The notes below the pieces were generated by a model. That model searched no databases and was not told the origin of the DNA. It saw only the letters and a list, made by a program, of their open reading frames with translations. From Rhodoferax sp. AJA081-3 (GTDB lineage: Bacteria; Pseudomonadota; Gammaproteobacteria; Burkholderiales; Burkholderiaceae_C): a DNA stretch of 64,000 bases. Location of the stretch: positions 1 to 64,000 of the forward strand of contig NZ_CP059068.1 in NCBI RefSeq assembly GCF_017798165.1, given 5' to 3'. The translations under genes and the position numbers were made by a program. Shown in pieces: positions 56,721-64,000 of the stretch. Every line of letters begins with the position of its first letter. Position 1 is the stretch's first letter.

Positions 56721-56828
56721 TTGGTGTTGGTGGCTTGGGGGACATCACCAGCGTCGGCGGGCCACTTCAGCGTGTACCACCCGCCCATTATGGAACGGCT
56801 GGTTGAGGATCAGACGGAGTTCATTACT

Positions 56829-56886
56829 ATGTATTTGATAGCTAAGTAGCTATATTGCACGGGGGCTATAGGCAGATTTTGCTTAA
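56829..56886 (+). repeat. CGGGGGCTA-family repeat, copy 8
   Basis: CTATGTATTTGATAGCTAAG, then TAGCTATATTGCACGGGGGC and TATAGGCAGATTTTGCT. It fills most of the gap between the Lrp-type gene and the convergent acetyltransferase. Confidence 0.7.
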
Positions 56887-56890
56887 GCCG

Positions 56891-57430
56891 TTAGCTGGTG
56901 GCGGTGTTTGGAGTGATCCAGTAGCGTTGCACCACTTCGCCCCTGTCGGGCAGAAACTCTTCGGACTCCAGCACACCGCCATTGCGCACAATCACGCCCG
57001 CAGACGCCACGTTTTGCTTGGCGCAGGTGAGCAGTGCGCGCCCCACGCCCAGATGCGCGGCCCGCAACAACGACAGCCGCAAGATGGCAGTGCCCAGGCC
57101 TTGGCGGCGCGCGGTGGGGCGGATCCCGTAGCCTATGCTGCCGCCATCGCGCAGCAGCGCGGGCGTCAGGCTGTGGCGGATGTTGGATACACCCACCACT
57201 TCGGTCCAGTCGCGTACCAGCCAGAAGGTGGAGTGGGCGACAAAACCTTCGGGCACGCTCACGCCTTTGGCGCAGTCGGCCAGCTGGCTCAAAAAGGCGT
57301 CGAAGTCCGTGTGGTCAAACGACAGGGTGAACGGGACCAGTGCATTGCCGTAGGCAACAAACTCCGCAACCAGCGCGCGGTACGAGTCGCGCAGGTGGGC
57401 GCTTGGGGGTACGAGTACTAGGGCAGACAT
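56891..57430 (-). CDS. GNAT family N-acetyltransferase
   Basis: A 179-residue acetyltransferase of the GNAT fold. The CoA-binding motif is RPTARRQGLGTAILRLSLLR and the following segment ALLTCAKQNVASAGVIVRNGG is typical. The start RDSYRALVAEFVAYGNALVP resembles the YjdJ/predicted acetyltransferase group acting on small molecules. Substrate unknown. It follows the DUF6151 gene on the same strand after 12 bases. Confidence 0.85.
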   Translation of the reverse strand: MSALVLVPPSAHLRDSYRALVAEFVAYGNALVPFTLSFDHTDFDAFLSQLADCAKGVSVPEGFVAHSTFWLVRDWTEVVGVSNIRHSLTPALLRDGGSIGYGIRPTARRQGLGTAILRLSLLRAAHLGVGRALLTCAKQNVASAGVIVRNGGVLESEEFLPDRGEVVQRYWITPNTATS

Positions 57431-57442
57431 AACAGGCCCGGG

Positions 57443-58045
57443 TCAGGATGCGGTGGATGCTTTTGCCGCGCGCAGCTCATTCGCCGACAGCACGGTGGGT
57501 ACTGCCACCGCAACACCGGTGTCTTGTTGAAAGAAGGGATTGCGCCGGTAGGCGCCGTTCAGGCGTGCCTTCAGGATCATGGCCATGGTTTTGGCGATGC
57601 CACTGAACAGCCCCTTCTGCACGGGCTTGTCTGCACCGATTGCGGTCTTGACGCCCACCACCATGGTCACCGGGCCGAACGCGGCTTCTCGGCCTGCAGC
57701 GTCACCTAGGCAGGTGTGGATCAGGCCTACAAAGGACATACCCTGTTTGGCGGGTGTGTTGCCAATGGGGGTGTTGCAGCAGGCTGCGTACCAGCGCAGC
57801 ATACCGGTGTCGGTCAGGCGCAGGCAGGCCAGCTTGTCGGCGCCCTGGGTGAACTGCAGGTTGGAGGGCGGTACCTGGATGATCTCAGTGCCGCCCTGCG
57901 TGTCCAGTGTGCGGTGGGCTTGCAAGTGCCGTGCAAAAGCCTGGCAATCGTCGCAGTAACAAACGCAGCGGTTGGAGGGTATGGTGGAAGAGAGCAGGCC
58001 CCGGATCTGGCCGCATTGGCATTGAATGGTGTGAATATTTGGCAC
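57443..58045 (-). CDS. DUF6151/GFA-like zinc-binding protein
   Basis: A 200-residue protein resembling the DUF6151 branch of the glutathione-dependent formaldehyde-activating (GFA) fold. Zinc ligands are suggested by QCQCGQIRG near residue 9, CVCYCDDCQAFA near 28, and CCNTPIGNTP near 90. No activity is established. It lies 3 bases after the VOC gene and 12 before the acetyltransferase, a three-gene minus-strand operon. Confidence 0.75.
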   Translation of the reverse strand: MPNIHTIQCQCGQIRGLLSSTIPSNRCVCYCDDCQAFARHLQAHRTLDTQGGTEIIQVPPSNLQFTQGADKLACLRLTDTGMLRWYAACCNTPIGNTPAKQGMSFVGLIHTCLGDAAGREAAFGPVTMVVGVKTAIGADKPVQKGLFSGIAKTMAMILKARLNGAYRRNPFFQQDTGVAVAVPTVLSANELRAAKASTAS

Positions 58046-58048
58046 GTG

Positions 58049-58528
58049 TCACCCTCGGAGTGCGATTTCAATGGCGGCTATGTCAATCTTGGTCATCTCC
58101 ATCATGGCCTGGAATGCGCGTTTGGCGGCCACGGGGTCGGGGTTGCTGATAGCGGCCATCAGCATACGCGGGGTGATCTGCCAGGAGAGTCCCCATTTGT
58201 CTTTGCACCAACCGCAGGCGCTGGCCTGGCCGCCGTTGTCGATGATGGCGTTCCACAGGCGGTCGGTCTCTTCCTGTGAGTCGGTAGCCACCTGGAACGA
58301 GAACGCCTCGGTGTGTTTGAAGGTTGGCCCACCGTTCAAGCCCAGGCAGGGAACGCCCATCACTGTGAACTCAACCGTCAGTACATCGCCCTGTTTGCCC
58401 GACGGGTAGTCACCCGGTGCGTGGTGCACGGCGTTTACGGTGCTGTCCGGGAACGTCTTGGCGTAGAACGTGGCGGCATCGAGCGCGGTGCCGTCGTACC
58501 AAATGCAGACCGTGTTTTTGCTGGCCAT
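58049..58528 (-). CDS. VOC family protein (PhnB-like)
   Basis: A 159-residue protein of the vicinal-oxygen-chelate superfamily, PhnB/3-demethylubiquinone-methyltransferase-like domain (PF06983 type). Segments are ICIWYDGTALDAATFYAKTF-like start (VCIWYDG), EFTVMGVPCLGLNGGP and CGWCKDKWGLSWQITP. It is probably a small-molecule binding or metabolising protein; the old methyltransferase label is not supported. ATG at 58528 follows AGGAG by 6 bases and is preferred over an upstream frame to 58603. Confidence 0.85.
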   Translation of the reverse strand: MASKNTVCIWYDGTALDAATFYAKTFPDSTVNAVHHAPGDYPSGKQGDVLTVEFTVMGVPCLGLNGGPTFKHTEAFSFQVATDSQEETDRLWNAIIDNGGQASACGWCKDKWGLSWQITPRMLMAAISNPDPVAAKRAFQAMMEMTKIDIAAIEIALRG

Positions 58529-58912
58529 GGTGGTTCTCCTGAATTGAGAGATGAGCCATTCTCGCAAATTGAGCGACGTTAGAGTGCAGGCACTCAGAAG
58601 CATCGTCCATCGTCACTTGCAGGGGCAACTGTTTGCCCTTGCGCCATAGGCGGACGGGTTGGCGGCGATGCGGGTCATACCGGGTAGCGGCAAGCCCATG
58701 GTGGCCAGTGCCCAGTCCACGGTGAAAACCTGGAGGGGCAGGGGGCGGCACTGGGGCTTGGGGTGATGGGGCTTTTGCATGCCCGTAAACTGAAGCTGAA
58801 GCTGAAGTGCAGGTAAAGGCAGTGCCTTGCGGGTGGCTAGGGGTGTCACCGGATGCGGCGTGCTGCAACTTGGCGCAAAATCCTAAGTTTTCCTCACAAG
58901 GGTTTGCTCTCC
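58529..58912. other. Intergenic region between VOC and thioredoxin genes
   Basis: About 380 bases separating divergent genes. I see only a short tandem AAGCTG run near 58793 and no hairpin, RNA gene or strong promoter. Open frames here are shadows without family matches. Confidence 0.5.
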
Positions 58913-60511
58913 ATGACACGTTTAGCATTGCTTGCCACCATCCCCGCTGTATTGCTGGCTTGCTCCAAGGCGCCAGAAGTCGCCGTAGTACCCCCCGCCA
59001 AACCGGCCGCCGCTGTGGCGCCTGCCACCATAGGCTGGGTCAAGCCCGAGGGCGCAAGCTTGGATGCGGTCTTTACCAAGGCCAAGGCAGAAAACAAGCC
59101 AGTGTTTTTATATTGGGGCGCCGTGTGGTGCCCTCCGTGCAACCAGATAAAGGCGACGGTGTTCAACCGGCCAGACTTTGTGGAGCGCAGCAAAGGCTTC
59201 ATTCCCGTCTATCTGGATGGCGACACGCCCGGTGCGCAAAAACTGGGCACGCAGTTCAAGGTGCGTGGTTACCCCACCACCATTTTGTTCAAACCCGACG
59301 GCACGGAGCTGACACGCCTGCCCGGGGAGGTGGACGCAGCGCAGTACATGCAGATCCTGAAGATGGGCATGAGCGCGACACAACCGATCAAGGAAACACT
59401 GACCGCCGCCATGGCCGCGCCCGGTGCAACACCTGCACTGAGTGCCGATGATTGGCGCATGCTGGCTTATTACGCATGGGACATTGACGAGGCGCAGTTG
59501 CTACCCAAGAAAGACCTGGCGTCCACCGTTCATCAGCTGGCGCAGAAATGCCCGCCCGAGCAGCAAGAGGCCTCCGCGCGGCTGACGCTGCGGTCCGTGG
59601 CCATGGCCGCCCAGGATAAGACGACCGGTCTGGACAAAGCGCAGGCCTTGGCCCAAGTGCACAAGATTCTGGGTGACGCACCGCGTGCGCGGGAAAACGG
59701 CGATATTTTTGTCAACTACTCCAACGACATCGCGACCGTGCTGACCACGGCTGGCACGGCGGAGCGCACCACGCTGTTGGCCGCCCTGAACGCTGCTTTG
59801 GATAAATTGTCAGTCGATGCCGGTTTGTCCAAGGCCGACCAACTGGGCGCTGTGCAGGCCAAGGTGGCACTGGCGTTGATGGACCAACCCAAGGGCGCCA
59901 AACCCGAGCTCGCACCCGAACTGGTGGCACAAGCCCAGGCGGCAGCCACCAAGGCCGACACCAGCAGCACGGACAAATACGAACGCCAGGCGGTCATCCC
60001 ATCGGCCGCGCACCTGCTGAGCCAGGTGGGCCTGATCGACGCATCGGACGCCATGCTGAAGACCGAGCTGCCCAAGGCCGTGTCCAGCTACTACCACATG
60101 CTGGTGCTGTCATCCAACGCCAAGCTGCGCGATGACAAGGTCTCTGCGCTGGACTGGGCCGAGAAGGCCTACGCTGGCTCCCAGGGCCCGGCCACCCGCC
60201 TGCAGTGGGGCAGTGGTTACGTGCAGAAGCTGATCACCATGGCGCCACAGGACAGCGCCCGCATCGAGAAGGCTGCCGCACAGGTGATTGGGGAGTTGGA
60301 CGCTGCGCCTGAGACTTTTTATGAGCGCAACCGCCGCAGCCTGGAGAAGATGGGTGCACAACTCAACACCTGGAATGCCGGTGGCAAACACACACCGGTG
60401 GTGCAAAAACTTACGGCTCAGCTGAATGCGGTGTGCGCCAAACTGCCCGAGAAGGACAGCGCGCGTGACGCCTGTACCGGCGTGTTTGCCAAGGCAGGTA
60501 AAAAGGCTTGA
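58913..60511 (+). CDS. Thioredoxin-family lipoprotein
   Basis: A 532-residue lipoprotein (lipobox LLAC near residue 17) with a thioredoxin-like domain in its first 170 residues. The redox motif CPPC is at C73/C76 (GAVWCPPCNQI) and the cis-proline region GYPTTILFKPDG follows. The remaining 350 residues are helical, Ala/Lys/Asp-rich and without recognised domain, perhaps TPR-like. It probably acts in periplasmic thiol-disulfide exchange. Start at 58913 gives the signal peptide; an upstream ATG at 58853 would not. Confidence 0.85.
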   Translation: MTRLALLATIPAVLLACSKAPEVAVVPPAKPAAAVAPATIGWVKPEGASLDAVFTKAKAENKPVFLYWGAVWCPPCNQIKATVFNRPDFVERSKGFIPVYLDGDTPGAQKLGTQFKVRGYPTTILFKPDGTELTRLPGEVDAAQYMQILKMGMSATQPIKETLTAAMAAPGATPALSADDWRMLAYYAWDIDEAQLLPKKDLASTVHQLAQKCPPEQQEASARLTLRSVAMAAQDKTTGLDKAQALAQVHKILGDAPRARENGDIFVNYSNDIATVLTTAGTAERTTLLAALNAALDKLSVDAGLSKADQLGAVQAKVALALMDQPKGAKPELAPELVAQAQAAATKADTSSTDKYERQAVIPSAAHLLSQVGLIDASDAMLKTELPKAVSSYYHMLVLSSNAKLRDDKVSALDWAEKAYAGSQGPATRLQWGSGYVQKLITMAPQDSARIEKAAAQVIGELDAAPETFYERNRRSLEKMGAQLNTWNAGGKHTPVVQKLTAQLNAVCAKLPEKDSARDACTGVFAKAGKKA

Positions 60512-60523
60512 GTTGTTGAGAAA

Positions 60524-60549
60524 GGCCCCGCAGAACGCAAAGCGGGGCC
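60524..60549. terminator. Hairpin between convergent genes
   Basis: GGCCCCGC at 60524-60531 pairs with GCGGGGCC at 60542-60549. On the minus strand it is followed by CTTTCTC, on the plus strand by no T run. It may terminate the NlpC/P60 transcript and slow the opposite one. Confidence 0.6.
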
Positions 60550-60562
60550 GTAAAGCAGGGCG

Positions 60563-61111
60563 TTAAGGAACGCTGGGAGCGGGGGCGTCCTCTACCGCAA
60601 CGCGTCGGGCGCCATCAAACCGGCGTGCCCAATAGGCAACAGACAAGCTTTCGACCCGAACTTCAGCGCCCGGTTTGGGGGCGTGGATGAATTTGCCTTC
60701 GCCAACATAAATGCCCACATGGCTGAAAGCGCGGCGCATGGTGTTGAAGAACACCAAGTCTCCGGGTTGCAGATCTGCGCGTTCGATTTTTTGGGATGCT
60801 GCGGCTTGTTCCACAGCCTTGCGGGGCAACACTAGCCCGGCGGTTTGCTCAAAAATCGCACGGACAAATCCGCTACAGTCAAAACCGGTGGAGGCGTCGG
60901 TACCGCCGCGTTTGTAGGGTACACCGAGGAAAGTCATCGCATTTACCACTAACTCGGATGCTTTTGCCTCCATTTTGTGGCTAACTTCGCCGATTCGTCC
61001 TAAGAGGCCTCGTTCTGCCAGGAGTGTGTTTATGTCGTCAGGTTGGGTTTGGGGCTTGGCGTATGCACTAAAGGCTAGGAAAAGGAGCGTAAGAACGAGG
61101 ATAATTCGCAT
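60563..61111 (-). CDS. NlpC/P60 family cell-wall hydrolase
   Basis: A 182-residue exported peptidase expected to cut peptidoglycan stem peptides. A signal peptide (cleavage near FSAYA) precedes a short linker and the catalytic domain: Cys in GFDCSGFV, His in FSHVGIYV and the third residue in FIHAPKPG. Conserved LGVPYKRGGTD precedes the cysteine. No substrate-binding SH3 or LysM domain is present. It is divergent from the small zinc-ribbon gene. Confidence 0.93.
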   Translation of the reverse strand: MRIILVLTLLFLAFSAYAKPQTQPDDINTLLAERGLLGRIGEVSHKMEAKASELVVNAMTFLGVPYKRGGTDASTGFDCSGFVRAIFEQTAGLVLPRKAVEQAAASQKIERADLQPGDLVFFNTMRRAFSHVGIYVGEGKFIHAPKPGAEVRVESLSVAYWARRFDGARRVAVEDAPAPSVP

Positions 61112-61170
61112 CGATGGAGCTTAACCCGTGGTTTTCACGGCGTCAAGCCAAGGCTAAAGAGGGTAATTAC

Positions 61171-61422
61171 ATGGCAAAAGCAGAATCAAAGACAACCGTT
61201 TTACCGGACGGACTGCGGTACAAATCCAAGGTTTCCGGCTCCCCATTCATGGCCGCTGCGTCGTTTGGTGGCGCCACCATGTCGTGTTTCCTGTGCGGTA
61301 AGCACCGGGCGCGTTCGCTGATGACAACCCGCAAGGTGCTGGGCAAATCGCAGGCCGTGTGTTCCCCGTCCTGCAAGGCGCTGGACGAGGCTACCGCCGC
61401 CGCCGCGGCCGAGCGTTCTTAA
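61171..61422 (+). CDS. Small protein with two CxxC-type pairs
   Basis: An 83-residue protein without named family. FGGATMSCFLCGKHRARSLM and AVCSPSCKALDE supply four cysteines (CxxC and CxxxC) that could form a zinc ribbon. The N-terminus TTVLPDGLRYKSKVSGSPF is polar. The ATG at 61171 follows AGAGGGTAA. The isochorismatase gene begins 20 bases later, so the two may be cotranscribed. Likely a conserved Burkholderiales hypothetical. Confidence 0.7.
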   Translation: MAKAESKTTVLPDGLRYKSKVSGSPFMAAASFGGATMSCFLCGKHRARSLMTTRKVLGKSQAVCSPSCKALDEATAAAAAERS

Positions 61423-61442
61423 ACCAATCCTGGCCACGCAGC

Positions 61443-62057
61443 ATGCTGTTAGATATAGAAGACTCCCAGCTGGTGCTGGTGGATTACCAGGAACGCCTGA
61501 TGCCCGCATTGCTGGACGGCCCCGTCGTGCTGGCCAATGCAGTGCGCCTGGCCCAATTGGCCGCGCTCTTGCGCGTGCCGACCTTTGCTACCGAACAAAA
61601 TCCTTCCAAGCTAGGGGGCAGCGTGCCTGAACTGGCGGCTGCCTTGCAGCAGGCTGGTGCGCGCGTCTTGTCCAAGATGCAGTTCAGCGCGGTGGAAGAG
61701 GGCCTGGGCGAATGGTTGCGCCCTGAGCCCAAGCCGGTGCAGGGCAATGCCCGCAGCCTGCCCAAACATTTGCAAAAACCGCCCCCTGGCAGTGAGCCGC
61801 GTGGCACGATTGTGCTGGCCGGTTGTGAAGCCCATGTCTGCCTGCTGCAGACGGCGCTGGATCTGATGGAAGATGAGTTTGAGGTCTGGGTCGTCACCGA
61901 CGCCTGCACTTCACGTACCGAGCGCAACCGAGATGCCGCCTTTGACCGTCTGGCTGGCGCTGGCGCGGAGCTGGTGACCACCGAAATGGTGGCCTTTGAG
62001 TGGATCCGCAGTGCCGAGCATCCAGATTTCAAGGCGATGCAGGCGCTCATCAAGTAA
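61443..62057 (+). CDS. Isochorismatase-family cysteine hydrolase (YcaC-like)
   Basis: A 204-residue hydrolase with the Asp-Lys-Cys triad of the family: Asp in VLVDYQERL, Lys in LSKMQFSA and Cys in LAGCEAHVCLLQTAL. Members hydrolyse amides or vinyl ethers; the substrate here is unknown. An insertion of about 20 residues (EPKPVQGNARSLPKH and following) is not usual for YcaC. The ATG at 61443 gives the best N-terminus. Palindromic element B begins 4 bases after the stop. Confidence 0.88.
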   Translation: MLLDIEDSQLVLVDYQERLMPALLDGPVVLANAVRLAQLAALLRVPTFATEQNPSKLGGSVPELAAALQQAGARVLSKMQFSAVEEGLGEWLRPEPKPVQGNARSLPKHLQKPPPGSEPRGTIVLAGCEAHVCLLQTALDLMEDEFEVWVVTDACTSRTERNRDAAFDRLAGAGAELVTTEMVAFEWIRSAEHPDFKAMQALIK

Positions 62058-62061
62058 CTCC

Positions 62062-62157
62062 GGGAGCATGGGCGGTAAAGCGCTCTGCTCCGTGTCCTCC
62101 GCCCGCTGCGCGGGCTCCCCGTTTACCTGCGCAGAGCGCCTTACCGCCCAAGCTCCC
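62062..62157. repeat. Long palindromic element, copy B
   Basis: A 96-base near-palindrome with arms GGGAGCATGGGCGGTAA and TTACCGCCCAAGCTCCC (one mismatch) and an inner CCGCCCGCTGCGCGGGC hairpin. Core 62079-62135 matches copy A in 52 of 57 positions. This copy lies between genes; a 30-codon frame across it (62068-62160) ends on a TAG at its right edge. Confidence 0.85.
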
Positions 62158-62250
62158 TAGCGGGTCGGCGGACGAGTGTGGCGCGTCAGGCGCCTGCAAG
62201 CTGCATGCTCATAATTATGAATTCAGTTTTACTGATTCTAGGGATGCACG

Positions 62251-64000
62251 ATGACCGCCTACGCAGATTTCTACCGCCGCTCCATAAACGACCGCGACGG
62301 CTTTTGGGCCGAAGAGGCCAAACGCATTGACTGGCAGACGCCGCCCCAACAGGTTTGCGACTACAGCAACCCGCCATTCGCGCGCTGGTTTGTCGGTGGC
62401 ACCACCAATCTGTGCCACAACGCGGTCGACCGCCACCTCAAAGACCGGCCCGACCAGCCCGCGCTGATTGCCGTCTCCACCGAAACCAATACCGAGCAGG
62501 TCTACACCTTCACCCAACTGCATGCCGAGGTGCAGCGCATGGCCGCCGCGCTGCTGGAGCTGGGAGTGCAAAAAGGCGACCGGGTCTTGATCTACATGCC
62601 CATGATTGCAGAGGCTGCGTTTGCGATGCTGGCCTGCGCCCGTATTGGCGCCATCCATTCCGTGGTGTTTGGTGGTTTTGCGGCCGGTTCTTTGGCCTCG
62701 CGCATTGAAGACGCCAGCCCCACGGTCATCGTCAGCGCCGATGCGGGCTCGCGGGGGGGCAAAGCCATCGCCTACAAGCCGCTGCTGGATGAAGCGATCA
62801 GCCTGTCCAGCCACAAACCCACAGCCGTGCTGCTGGCCGACAGGCAACTGGCTGCTATGGAAATGGTAGCGGGACGCGACCATTCCTGGGGGGCTCTGCG
62901 GCAAAAACATCTGAACACCGTTGTCCCCTGCGTGTGGCTGGAATCCACTCACCCCAGCTACACGCTGTACACCAGCGGCACCACCGGCAAGCCCAAAGGT
63001 GTGCAGCGCGACACCGGCGGGTACGCCGTGGCGCTGGCGGCCAGCATGGAGCACATCTTCTGCGGCAAGGCAGGCGAGACCTATTTCTCGACCAGCGACA
63101 TCGGCTGGGTGGTGGGCCACAGCTACATCATCTACGGCCCGCTGATCGCCGGCATGGCCACCATCATGTATGAGGGCCTGCCCACGCGACCCGATGGCGG
63201 CATCTGGTGGAGCCTGGTCGAAAAGTACAAGGTAACGGTCATGTTCAGTGCCCCTACCGCTGTGCGGGTGCTGAAGAAACAAGATCCGGCCCTGCTCACC
63301 AAATACGATCTGTCCAGCCTGCGTGCACTGTTTCTGGCGGGTGAACCGCTGGACGAACCCACCGCACAGTGGATCAGCCAAGGGCTGGGCGGCAAACCCA
63401 TCATCGATAACTACTGGCAGACCGAAACCGGCTGGCCGATTCTGAGCATTGCCAACGGTGTCGAATCCAAGCCCAGCAAATTCGGCAGCCCGGGCGTGGC
63501 CATGTACGGCTACAACGTCAAGCTGCTGGACGAGAACACGGGTGAAGAACTGATGGGTGCCGACCAGAAGGGTGTGGTCGCCATCGAAGGCCCATTGCCG
63601 CCCGGCTGTATGCAGACGGTCTGGCGTGACGATGCCCGTTTTGTCAAAACCTATTGGAGCAGCATTCCCGGCAAGCAGGTCTACAACACCTTCGACTGGG
63701 GTGTGCGCGACAAAGATGGCTACTTCTTTATCCTGGGCCGTACCGACGACGTCATCAACGTCGCCGGCCACCGCCTGGGCACACGTGAGATTGAAGAGAG
63801 CATCTCCAGCCATCCCAATATCTCCGAGGTTGCCGTGGTGGGTATTGCAGATGCGCTCAAGGGCCAGGTGGCCGTCGCCTTTGCCGTGGTCAAGGATGCC
63901 AGTGCACTGGTAGATGACGCGGCCCGCGCCAAGCTGGAGGCCGAAGTGATGAAGGTGGTGGACAACAGCATTGGCGCGGTGGGTCGCCCGGCCCGTGTGC
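62251..64000 (+). CDS. prpE: Propionate--CoA ligase, partial (cut by window end)
   Basis: ANL-superfamily acyl-CoA synthetase converting propionate, ATP and CoA to propionyl-CoA, feeding the methylcitrate cycle. At least 583 residues are present; the frame is open at the window end. Motifs: start ADFYRRSINDRDGFWAEEAK, P-loop TSGTTGKPKGVQRD, DIGWVVGHSY, NYWQTETGWP and GRTDDVINVAGHRLGTREIEE. The VQRD and GWP contexts point to PrpE, not to acetyl-CoA synthetase. The catalytic lysine region lies beyond the window. ATG 62251 follows AGGGATG weakly. Confidence 0.9.
   Translation, partial: MTAYADFYRRSINDRDGFWAEEAKRIDWQTPPQQVCDYSNPPFARWFVGGTTNLCHNAVDRHLKDRPDQPALIAVSTETNTEQVYTFTQLHAEVQRMAAALLELGVQKGDRVLIYMPMIAEAAFAMLACARIGAIHSVVFGGFAAGSLASRIEDASPTVIVSADAGSRGGKAIAYKPLLDEAISLSSHKPTAVLLADRQLAAMEMVAGRDHSWGALRQKHLNTVVPCVWLESTHPSYTLYTSGTTGKPKGVQRDTGGYAVALAASMEHIFCGKAGETYFSTSDIGWVVGHSYIIYGPLIAGMATIMYEGLPTRPDGGIWWSLVEKYKVTVMFSAPTAVRVLKKQDPALLTKYDLSSLRALFLAGEPLDEPTAQWISQGLGGKPIIDNYWQTETGWPILSIANGVESKPSKFGSPGVAMYGYNVKLLDENTGEELMGADQKGVVAIEGPLPPGCMQTVWRDDARFVKTYWSSIPGKQVYNTFDWGVRDKDGYFFILGRTDDVINVAGHRLGTREIEESISSHPNISEVAVVGIADALKGQVAVAFAVVKDASALVDDAARAKLEAEVMKVVDNSIGAVGRPARV

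Noticed and set aside
62068..62160. A 30-codon ATG-to-TAG frame spanning palindrome B.
   Set aside because: It mirrors the palindrome; the corresponding plus-strand frame at copy A is antisense to a real gene, so it is unlikely to encode a peptide.
62849..62905. A possible ninth CGGGGGCTA-family repeat in prpE (GCTATGGAAATGGTAGCGGG, then TGGGGGGCTCTGCGG).
   Set aside because: The encoded residues (MVAGRD...LRQ) agree with what I remember of the normal PrpE family at this place, so the similarity is probably chance.

Overview
The window is about 60% GC, gene-dense chromosome of a betaproteobacterium, most likely Burkholderiales/Comamonadaceae close to Rhodoferax/Albidiferax. The inference rests on gene order (rpsO-pnp-quinone oxidoreductase-tpiA-secG-tRNA-Leu-nuoA-N-DUF1178), the short (716-residue) NuoG, and intergenic repeats of a type common in that family. 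Species cannot be named from the sequence alone.

Layout. 1-3 kb: tsaD, a small heat-shock protein and an orphan branched-chain-type binding protein. 3-8 kb: rpsO-pnp with leader and terminator hairpins, then quinone oxidoreductase/tpiA (overlapping), secG and tRNA-Leu(GAG). 8.2-22.7 kb: the complete 14-gene nuo operon for respiratory complex I, tightly packed with several ATGA overlaps and one palindromic repeat between nuoK and nuoL. 22.7-28.4 kb: DUF1178, two small proteins sharing a C-terminal tail, an MsbA-like ABC exporter, a cytochrome c, and a translationally coupled cysteine-desulfhydrase-like enzyme/AttH-like pair. 28.5-33.3 kb: a MacAB-type tripartite efflux operon (outer-membrane lipoprotein, adaptor, ATPase, permease). 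33.4-38.2 kb: a PAS-PAS-GGDEF-EAL protein and an orphan FtsX-type permease. 38.3-44.0 kb: a four-gene cluster of unknown function followed by thiamine transporter genes thiBPQ.

44.0-48.3 kb is the accessory part: a 150-bp imperfect palindrome, a four-cassette array with four attC sites and no integrase (a CALIN), a decayed DUF1232 gene, a HigBA-type toxin-antitoxin pair, and the intact DUF1232 copy. The cassette proteins are small, mostly membrane proteins of unknown function.

48.3-64 kb returns to ordinary chromosome: YihY, DUF2177, a ParD-like/map pair with a palindromic upstream site, an AI-2E family protein, a TPR-cytochrome b561-YceI-YceI operon, a zinc alcohol dehydrogenase divergent from an Lrp/AsnC regulator with two palindromes between, stress and cell-wall genes, and the start of a propionyl-CoA synthetase gene cut by the window end.

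The most interesting structural signals are two families of repeated elements. One is a 94-96 bp palindrome present twice, with paired changes in its arms; one copy lies in frame inside the FtsX permease, reminiscent of Rickettsia palindromic elements. The other is a 40-60 bp element with a CGGGGGCTA core present in eight copies, two of them in frame in ABC transporter genes. Together with the cassette array they show several kinds of small-element activity in an otherwise conserved chromosome.
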